Of a DNA stretch of 9,431 nt, positions 5,113 to 9,431 are shown in pieces. Below the pieces are notes generated by a model. The model was not told the origin of the DNA, searched no databases, and worked only from the letters and a program-made list of their open reading frames with translations. The stretch is taken from contig CAMEWZ010000061.1 of the NCBI GenBank assembly GCA_945946745.1, positions 1-9,431 of the forward strand. The letters are read 5' to 3'. The stretch's first letter is position 1, and every line of letters begins with the position of its first letter. Made by a program: the position numbers and the translations under genes. Source of the DNA: an uncultured Clostridia bacterium. GTDB lineage: Bacteria; Bacillota; Clostridia; Oscillospirales; Oscillospiraceae.

Positions 5113-6261
5113 TTATCCAGCCGCCATGGCGGCGTGCATGAGCACCCGGCGCAGCAGCGCGCCGTAGGTCAGCCGGGGCACCCCCTCCGCCGCCACCAGA
5201 GGGATCTGGCGCAGAACCTGCTCCCCGGCCCGGAGGGTCAGTGTCCCCAGACGCTGGCCCTGGCTGACGGGTGCGGCGGCGGAGGCCTCCAGGGAGATGT
5301 CCTCGGTGATGCCGCTTTTCTGGGCCTTGTCGACAAGCACCGCGCCGGATTCCCCCAGCCGCAGGGCTACGGAATCCTGGGTGCCCAGCCGCACGGGCAC
5401 CGCTGGGGTTTCCGTCAGAGCCGGGCTGACCACCGCGTAATTGGCAAAACCGTAGTCCAGCAGCTGCTTACAGGCGGCGTTTCGCGCCTGGGAGGTCTCC
5501 GCCCCCATCACCACGGCGATCAACTCCATGCCGTCCCGCAGTGCCGTGGCGGACAGGCAGTAGCCTGCCCCGGAGGTAAAGCCGGTTTTCAGCCCCGTGG
5601 CCCCCTGGTAGAAGCGGATCAGCTTGTTGGTATTGGACAGGCCGAAGGCGCCGTTTCGCACCGTGTCCATCCAGATGGTGGTGTATTTTTTGATCTGGGG
5701 GTGATTTTTCAGCAGTTCCCGGGACATGAGGGCGATGTCATAGGCGGAGGTGCGGTGATTCACCGCCTCCGCTCCGTCGTCCAGCCCGGTGCAATTGACG
5801 AAGGTGGTGTCCTGCATCCCCAGCTCCTGGGCCCGGCGGTTCATCATGGCAACGAAGGCCTCCTCCGACCCGGCAATGTGTTCCGCCATGGCGCAGGCGC
5901 AGTCGTTGGCGGAGGAAACGGCGATGGACTTGAGCATATCCGATACGGACATGGTCTCCCCCACCTTCAGATAGATCTGACTGCCGCCCTTGGCCGCCGC
6001 TGCCTCGGAAGCGGTGACCGTGTCCGTCAGCGCGATTTTTCCGCTGTCCACCGCCTCCATAATCAGCAGCATGGTCATAATTTTGGTGACGCTGGCCGGG
6101 GCCAGCCGTTCATGAGGATTCTGCTCATACAGCACGCTGCCGGTTGCCACATCCATCAGTACCGCGCTTTTTCCCGCCACGGTCAGATCCGCCGCCTGTG
6201 CCTGCACGGGCAGCAGGGCAGCCACCAGCGCCAGCGCCGCGATCCAAGAAATGCCCTTCAT
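5113..6261 (-). CDS. D-alanyl-D-alanine carboxypeptidase, PBP5/DacF-type (peptidase S11)
   Basis: A 382-residue exported penicillin-binding protein that removes the terminal D-alanine from peptidoglycan pentapeptides and so limits cross-linking. A signal peptide (MKGISWIAALALVAALL, with likely cleavage after AQA at 21-23) leads into the serine-hydrolase domain. All three active-site motifs are present: SxxK as S57-V-T-K60, SxN as S117-A-N119, and KTG as K225-T-G227. Residues about 275-355 form the smaller beta-rich PBP5 C-terminal domain. The tail LTYGALLRRVLMHAAMAAG is short and may be the membrane-associated helix. The start at 6261 places GGAGGG 6 nt upstream; the ATG two codons earlier would touch that site, and the longest frame from 6318 adds residues that spoil the signal peptide. 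A sporulation role (DacF) or housekeeping role (DacA) cannot be told apart here. I could not find a convincing promoter for it. Confidence 0.92.
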   Translation of the reverse strand: MKGISWIAALALVAALLPVQAQAADLTVAGKSAVLMDVATGSVLYEQNPHERLAPASVTKIMTMLLIMEAVDSGKIALTDTVTASEAAAAKGGSQIYLKVGETMSVSDMLKSIAVSSANDCACAMAEHIAGSEEAFVAMMNRRAQELGMQDTTFVNCTGLDDGAEAVNHRTSAYDIALMSRELLKNHPQIKKYTTIWMDTVRNGAFGLSNTNKLIRFYQGATGLKTGFTSGAGYCLSATALRDGMELIAVVMGAETSQARNAACKQLLDYGFANYAVVSPALTETPAVPVRLGTQDSVALRLGESGAVLVDKAQKSGITEDISLEASAAAPVSQGQRLGTLTLRAGEQVLRQIPLVAAEGVPRLTYGALLRRVLMHAAMAAG

Positions 6262-6337
6262 ATCCATCCCTCCAAACCGTTTGTGGTACAACCTATGCAA
6301 ATTCGGAAGGTTCAGCACTGAAAATTTTTTCTGTTTT

Positions 6338-6366
6338 TTGAGTAGAAAAAACGGAAAGATTATGTT
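6338..6366 (+). promoter_or_regulatory. Candidate promoter of the [FeFe] hydrogenase gene
   Basis: TTGAGT (6338-6343) and TATGTT (6361-6366) are 17 bp apart in a very A/T-rich stretch (6321-6390) that contrasts with the GC-rich surroundings. An overlapping TATAAA (6369-6374) lacks a convincing -35. The ribosome binding site GGAGG is at 6397-6401, 12 nt before the ATG, which is somewhat far. Confidence 0.4.
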
Positions 6367-6413
6367 AGTATAAAGTTGCTATATTTTTTTGCTTATGGAG
6401 GTTAAACATACAC

Positions 6414-7919
6414 ATGAGAGGTATCCCTTCCTTAATCACGGACATTCGGAAAAATGTATTCACCGAGGTGGCCCGGATGGCATACGCTGGCGGCGATTAC
6501 ACCTGCGCGGAGGATCTTCCCTATCGGATTGTCCCCGGCGATCAGCCGCTGCACCGGGAATCCATCTTCCTGGAGCGGGCCATTGCCGGTGAGCGGGTTC
6601 GGCTTGCCATGGGCCTTTCCATCCGTCCCATCCAGACCCGCAGTCTGATGACCGAGGGCATGGACGCTGCCGCCATTGCGGAGCAGTACTACGAACCCCC
6701 TCTGGTCAATATTATCCCCTACGCCTGCCATGCCTGCCCCACCAACCAGTATAAGGTCACCGTGGGCTGCCAGAACTGCCTGGCCGCTTCCTGCCAGCAG
6801 GTCTGCCCCAAGGGCGCCATTTCCTTCGTCAACGGCCGCAGCCACATTGATACCGGCAAATGCATCAAGTGCGGCAAGTGCGCCAAAGCCTGCCCCTACC
6901 ACGCCATCATCCACCTGGAGCGCCCCTGCCAGGCCAGCTGCGGCATGGATGCCATCGGCTGTGACGAGCACGGCAAGGCCGTCATTAACCAGGATAAGTG
7001 CGTGGCCTGCGGCCAGTGCCTGGTGTCCTGCCCCTTTGGCGCCATCGTGGACAAGGGCCAGATCTTCCAGGTCATCCAGTCCATTCTGAAGGGGGACAAG
7101 GTCATTGCCATTGTGGCCCCCGCCTTCATCGGCCAGTTCAGCGGCCAGGTCTCCCCCGGCAAGCTGGTCACCGCCATGAAGCTGCTGGGCTTCGACTCCG
7201 TGGTGGAGGTCGCCATCGGCGCGGATATGTGTACCATTGAAGAAGCCAAGGACTTCCTGGAAAAGGTGCCCGCCGAACAGGACTACATGGCCACCTCCTG
7301 CTGCCCCGCCTGGCACTCCATGATCGGCAAGCTGTTCCCCAGCGAGAAGAATAAGATTTCCATGACCCTAACCCCCATGGTCTTCACCGCCCGGCTGATG
7401 AAGAAGGAGCACCCCGGCTGCAAGGTGGTCTTCGTTGGCCCCTGCGCCGCCAAGAAGCTGGAGGCCATTCGGGAGGACATCCGCTCTGACGTGGACTTTG
7501 TGCTGACCTTTGAGGAGCTGATGGGCATGTTTGAGGCGAAGGAGATCGATTTTGCCGCCATTCCCGAAAGCGAGGGACTGAACGAGGGCACCGGCGCGGG
7601 CCGTGGCTTTGCCGTTTCCGGCGGCGTGGCTCTGGCTGTCACCAACCTGGTCAAGGAGCAGAACCCCGGTATGGAGGTCAAGACCGCCCGGGCCGAGGGC
7701 CTGCGGGACTGCCGCAAGCTGATGACGATGGCCAAGGCCGGTAAGTACAAGGGCTATCTGCTGGAGGGCATGGCCTGCCCCGGCGGCTGTGTGGCCGGCG
7801 CCGGCACCATCCTGCCCATCGACAAGGCAACCAAGTTCGTGGAAAAGTACAGCAAGGAGGCTGCCTCCGCCTCCCCCATGGAAAGCCCCTACCGGGACGT
7901 GGGTGAGAATCTGGATTGA
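6414..7919 (+). CDS. [FeFe] hydrogenase, group B (B1/B3) type, single-subunit
   Basis: A 501-residue cytosolic enzyme that reversibly makes H2 from protons and low-potential electrons, presumably from ferredoxin. The N-terminal part carries several Fe-S motifs: C105/C108; C119, C122, C127, C131 (CQNC....C...CP); C150, C153, C156, C160; C172, C176, C183; and C196, C199, C202, C206. The H-cluster signatures follow: L1 TSCCPAW (294-300), L2 GPCAAKKLE (342-350) and L3 EGMACPGGC (451-459). C297, C344, C455 and C459 are the expected H-cluster ligands, and C296 the proton-relay cysteine. TSCCPAW and GPC, in place of TSCCPGW and MPC, together with the cysteine-rich YACHACPTN lead-in, point to group B rather than the well-studied group A. 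No maturation genes (hydE, hydF, hydG) or electron-bifurcating partner subunits are in the window. Relatives are sometimes named hydA. Confidence 0.93.
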   Translation: MRGIPSLITDIRKNVFTEVARMAYAGGDYTCAEDLPYRIVPGDQPLHRESIFLERAIAGERVRLAMGLSIRPIQTRSLMTEGMDAAAIAEQYYEPPLVNIIPYACHACPTNQYKVTVGCQNCLAASCQQVCPKGAISFVNGRSHIDTGKCIKCGKCAKACPYHAIIHLERPCQASCGMDAIGCDEHGKAVINQDKCVACGQCLVSCPFGAIVDKGQIFQVIQSILKGDKVIAIVAPAFIGQFSGQVSPGKLVTAMKLLGFDSVVEVAIGADMCTIEEAKDFLEKVPAEQDYMATSCCPAWHSMIGKLFPSEKNKISMTLTPMVFTARLMKKEHPGCKVVFVGPCAAKKLEAIREDIRSDVDFVLTFEELMGMFEAKEIDFAAIPESEGLNEGTGAGRGFAVSGGVALAVTNLVKEQNPGMEVKTARAEGLRDCRKLMTMAKAGKYKGYLLEGMACPGGCVAGAGTILPIDKATKFVEKYSKEAASASPMESPYRDVGENLD

Positions 7920-7927
7920 TGCGTGAA

Positions 7928-7963
7928 ATATGCCCGGAAAGGCGCTGCCTTTCCGGGCATACT
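7928..7963. repeat. 36-bp palindromic repeat, copy 1
   Basis: A perfect 15-bp stem (TATGCCCGGAAAGGC, 7929-7943, with its complement at 7947-7961) and a 3-nt loop GCT. The 36 bases 7928-7963 recur identically at 8166-8201. It begins 9 nt after the hydrogenase stop codon, with no T-run after it. Confidence 0.85.
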
Positions 7964-8069
7964 CAGACTGTCGAAAATCCCCCTTGGGGCTTTTCGACAG
8001 GTTTTTGCAGCCTGCTGCGCGCATCATTTGTTCGCCGGAGGCGAACAAATGATACACTTGCAGTCTGAG
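7962..8069. repeat. 108-bp unit bounded by 9-bp inverted repeats
   Basis: CTCAGACTG (7962-7970) and CAGTCTGAG (8061-8069) are perfect inverted ends. Inside lie the terminator-like hairpin at 7968-8006, a small GCAG/CTGC hairpin (8007-8018), and a perfect 14-bp hairpin ATCATTTGTTCGCC/GGCGAACAAATGAT (8023-8036 with 8040-8053, loop GGA). The outer ends share three bases with the first inner stem, so the outer and inner pairings compete. It resembles a short non-autonomous palindromic element or a structured RNA; neither is proven. Confidence 0.55.
7968..8006 (+). terminator. Likely rho-independent terminator of the hydrogenase gene
   Basis: CTGTCGAAAA (7968-7977) pairs perfectly with TTTTCGACAG (7991-8000). 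After one T/C mismatch, CCCC (7979-7982) pairs with GGGG (7986-7989) around loop CTT. One G and then TTTTT (8002-8006) follow. It is the only hairpin close after the hydrogenase stop with an immediate T-run. It is also part of a larger hairpin array. Confidence 0.6.
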
Positions 8070-8073
8070 AAGT

Positions 8074-8106
8074 ATTTTCCACCAGGTACACGCCCTGGTG
8101 GAAAAT
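8074..8106. repeat. Perfect 13-bp hairpin in the 3' intergenic array
   Basis: ATTTTCCACCAGG (8074-8086) and CCTGGTGGAAAAT (8094-8106) pair without mismatch around a 7-nt loop TACACGC. No T-run follows on either strand. It lies between two convergent genes, in the same block as the twin 36-bp palindromes. Confidence 0.7.
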
Positions 8107-8119
8107 GGATTTGAATGGG

Positions 8120-8156
8120 TTTGCCGCAGAAGCGGCAAATTCTGCGAAGCTTTTTT
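8120..8156 (+). repeat. Two mutually exclusive hairpins followed by a T-run
   Basis: TTTGCCGC/GCGGCAAA (8120-8127 with 8132-8139) overlaps the alternative pairing GCAGAA/TTCTGC (8126-8131 with 8140-8145), so only one can form. A six-T tract follows at 8151-8156, after GAAGC. It could be a back-up plus-strand terminator, though the gap before the T-run is longer than usual. Confidence 0.45.
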
Positions 8157-8165
8157 GACACACGG

Positions 8166-8201
8166 ATATGCCCGGAAAGGCGCTGCCTTTCCGGGCATAC
8201 T
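8166..8201. repeat. 36-bp palindromic repeat, copy 2
   Basis: Identical over 36 bases to 7928-7963, with a 15-bp perfect stem (8167-8181 with 8185-8199). It ends 2 nt from the stop codon of the convergent SLH protein gene. Each convergent gene therefore has one copy just beyond its stop. On the minus strand no T-run follows, so it is not a classical terminator for that gene. Confidence 0.85.
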
Positions 8202-8203
8202 GT

Positions 8204-9388
8204 TTACAGGGTCGCCTGTTTGGAAAGCTGGGCTGCCTGGTAGAGAATCTGCGCCGCCTCCGCTCGGGTCAGCGGGGCGGAGGCATCCAGGGCAAAGCCG
8301 CTGCTTTGCACGGCGCGCACCGAGGCCGCTGCCCAGTCCGGCAGCTCGCTGGCAGTCTCCGCGCCGGTCTGCTGCTGCCAGGGCAGATCCAGGGCGTTTT
8401 GCAGCATCACGCAGACCTCCGCTCCCGTGATGACCTCGTCCGCGCCGAAGGCTTCCTGGTTGGGAAGCCCGGCGGTGAATCCGGCCCGCATGGCGGCGGC
8501 CAGATAGGGCTGGAGCCAGCCGGGAATTTCATCGGTACAGCCGGTATAGGTCAGTCCCTCATCCACAGGGATGTCCAGCGCCTTGACCAGCATGGTCACA
8601 AATTCCCCCCGGGTCACCTCCCGCTGGGGAGAGAAGCAGGTCTGCTCCGCCACGGTCTCCCCGGAGAAAATACCGGTGTGCCGCATCCATTCCGCAGCGA
8701 AGCGGCAGGCCTGTCCGGTGGTATCGGTGTATTGGCCGGCATCCGTGGGCTTCAGAATGGTGATGGTCACGGTGGCCTCCCGGGAGACCTTCCCGGCGGG
8801 ATCCGTGGCGGTATAGGTGAAGGAATCGATGCCGATCTTATTCTTTTTCGGGGTGTAGGTGAAGCTGCCGTCCTCGGCCACGGTGACGTTGCCCCGCTTG
8901 GGCTGCCGGGTAACGGTATAGGTCAGCGCCAGTCCCTCCGGGTCGGCGGCTTTCAGTTTGCCGGTGTTGGGCAGATTCCGGTAGGTCTCCAGGGAGGAAT
9001 CCTCCGCCACAGGGGCTTTGTCCTCCCGGCCCCGGATGGAAATGGTCATGATGCTGGCAGGGGCCACCCGGTTTTCATAGATCGGCAGATATCCCACCTC
9101 CACCGACAGGTCGCTTTCCGTGCCCAGGGGGGAGAAGGTCATCTGAGATACCTGCTCGGCGGTGAGAATGTCGCCGGGCAGGAGGATCCGGCTGCCCAGC
9201 AGCAGGGTACCGCCGGTCTCCGGCACGTCCGTCAGACAGATTCCCGCCAGCGCCTCCTCCCCGGGGAAATCCTCCCGGGAAAAGCAATAGACGCTGCCGC
9301 TGTCGATCTCCGCGGCGGACGCGGCGCCAACAACGCTGAAAAAGCAGCAAACGGCCAGCGCCAGGCTGGCAAAACGGGCTTTGAACAT
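8204..9388 (-). CDS. Exported cadherin-like and S-layer-homology (SLH) domain protein
   Basis: 394 residues. A signal peptide (residues 1-25, ending SVVGAASA before AE) directs export. Residues about 27-120 form a domain I do not recognise by name, with the run GGTLLLGSRILLPGDILTAE at 59-78. Residues about 124-212 form a cadherin-like/bacterial Ig-like beta-sandwich, including ADPEGLALTYTV and DGSFTYTP, with SFTYTATDPAGKVS near the end. The C-terminal half (about 226-390) contains two to three SLH repeats, seen as EVTRGEFVTMLVKAL, VITGAEVCVMLQNAL and PLTRAEAAQILYQAA. SLH domains bind pyruvylated secondary cell-wall polymer, so the protein is probably held at the cell surface. Its ligand is unknown. 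AGGAGG (plus 9397-9402) lies 8 nt before the ATG, but that site can pair with upstream sequence. The promoter lies outside the window. Confidence 0.85.
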   Translation of the reverse strand: MFKARFASLALAVCCFFSVVGAASAAEIDSGSVYCFSREDFPGEEALAGICLTDVPETGGTLLLGSRILLPGDILTAEQVSQMTFSPLGTESDLSVEVGYLPIYENRVAPASIMTISIRGREDKAPVAEDSSLETYRNLPNTGKLKAADPEGLALTYTVTRQPKRGNVTVAEDGSFTYTPKKNKIGIDSFTYTATDPAGKVSREATVTITILKPTDAGQYTDTTGQACRFAAEWMRHTGIFSGETVAEQTCFSPQREVTRGEFVTMLVKALDIPVDEGLTYTGCTDEIPGWLQPYLAAAMRAGFTAGLPNQEAFGADEVITGAEVCVMLQNALDLPWQQQTGAETASELPDWAAASVRAVQSSGFALDASAPLTRAEAAQILYQAAQLSKQATL

Positions 9389-9393
9389 GATGC

Positions 9394-9422
9394 ATACCTC
9401 CTAAATTGATGCTCGGAGGTAT
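9394..9422 (-). promoter_or_regulatory. Hairpin that would sequester the ribosome binding site of the SLH protein gene
   Basis: On the minus strand ATACCTCC (plus 9415-9422) pairs perfectly with GGAGGTAT (plus 9394-9401), with a 13-nt loop. The 3' arm contains GGAGG of the AGGAGG ribosome binding site and ends 5 nt before the ATG. In RNA this 8-bp helix would hide the site, a layout typical of translational control such as an RNA thermometer or a protein- or ligand-responsive leader. The pairing is seen; the regulation is inferred. Confidence 0.5.
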
Positions 9423-9431
9423 TGTTTGCCA

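Noticed and set aside
5071..6321. 416-codon plus-strand open frame opposite the carboxypeptidase gene
   Set aside because: It overlaps the degV terminator and lies antisense to a gene with all three PBP5 active-site motifs. Its composition is typical of a GC-rich reverse frame.
7923..8114. Small open frames across the hairpin array
   Set aside because: They are translated palindromes: the same residues (ARKGAAFPG) recur because of the 36-bp repeat. No start site with a ribosome binding site was found.
7928..8201. CRISPR array
   Set aside because: Only two identical units separated by 202 bp, and the intervening sequence is itself a series of hairpins, not unique spacers. No cas gene is present.
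8168..9409. 413-codon plus-strand open frame opposite the SLH protein gene
   Set aside because: It starts inside a palindromic repeat, is Gly/His/Gln rich with no motif, and opposes a gene with a clear signal peptide and SLH repeats.

Overview
This window looks like a chromosomal segment of a GC-rich, Gram-positive gut-type Clostridia, most likely Oscillospiraceae/Ruminococcaceae. The evidence is AGGAGG-type ribosome binding sites, sigma-A-like promoters with 17-bp spacers, an SLH-domain surface protein, a DegV protein, NrdR, an oxygen-sensitive [FeFe] hydrogenase, and palindromic intergenic repeats of the sort common in that group. The taxonomy is inference from style and gene content, not from a marker gene.

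Layout. Positions 1-250 hold one end of a dispersed palindromic repeat, then a cluster of four short palindromes, then a good promoter. At 261-1124 (+) is a stand-alone radical SAM enzyme of the PflX/COG1313 type. A second copy of the first repeat abuts its stop codon. Then comes a minus-strand operon, nrdR (1756-2211) followed by an SdpI-like membrane protein gene (1229-1756), ending in a clear rho-independent terminator. A small plus-strand membrane protein (2350-2754) meets a minus-strand cation diffusion facilitator (CDF) transporter (2762-3934) tail to tail. The CDF gene is divergent from a DegV fatty-acid-binding gene (4186-5046, +) across a 251-bp region rich in palindromes and containing two opposed candidate promoters. 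DegV converges on a PBP5-type D-Ala-D-Ala carboxypeptidase (5113-6261, -), and the two share a long terminator hairpin. The carboxypeptidase is divergent from a group-B-like [FeFe] hydrogenase (6414-7919, +). This converges on an exported cadherin-like/SLH protein (8204-9388, -) across 284 bp packed with perfect hairpins.

The genes do not form one pathway. They are single genes or a two-gene operon of housekeeping, envelope and anaerobic metabolism. No phage, defence, CRISPR, tRNA or rRNA feature is visible. The most interesting material is non-coding: (i) the 7928-8201 hairpin array framed by two identical 36-bp palindromes; (ii) an 8-bp perfect helix that would bury the ribosome binding site of the SLH protein gene; (iii) the CDF/degV divergent region, where the candidate promoters imply overlapping 5' ends; and (iv) related repeat ends flanking the radical SAM gene. 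All nine genes look intact. Three starts (CDF, DegV, carboxypeptidase) were moved downstream of the longest open frame, and the small membrane protein start by two codons, because of ribosome binding site placement.
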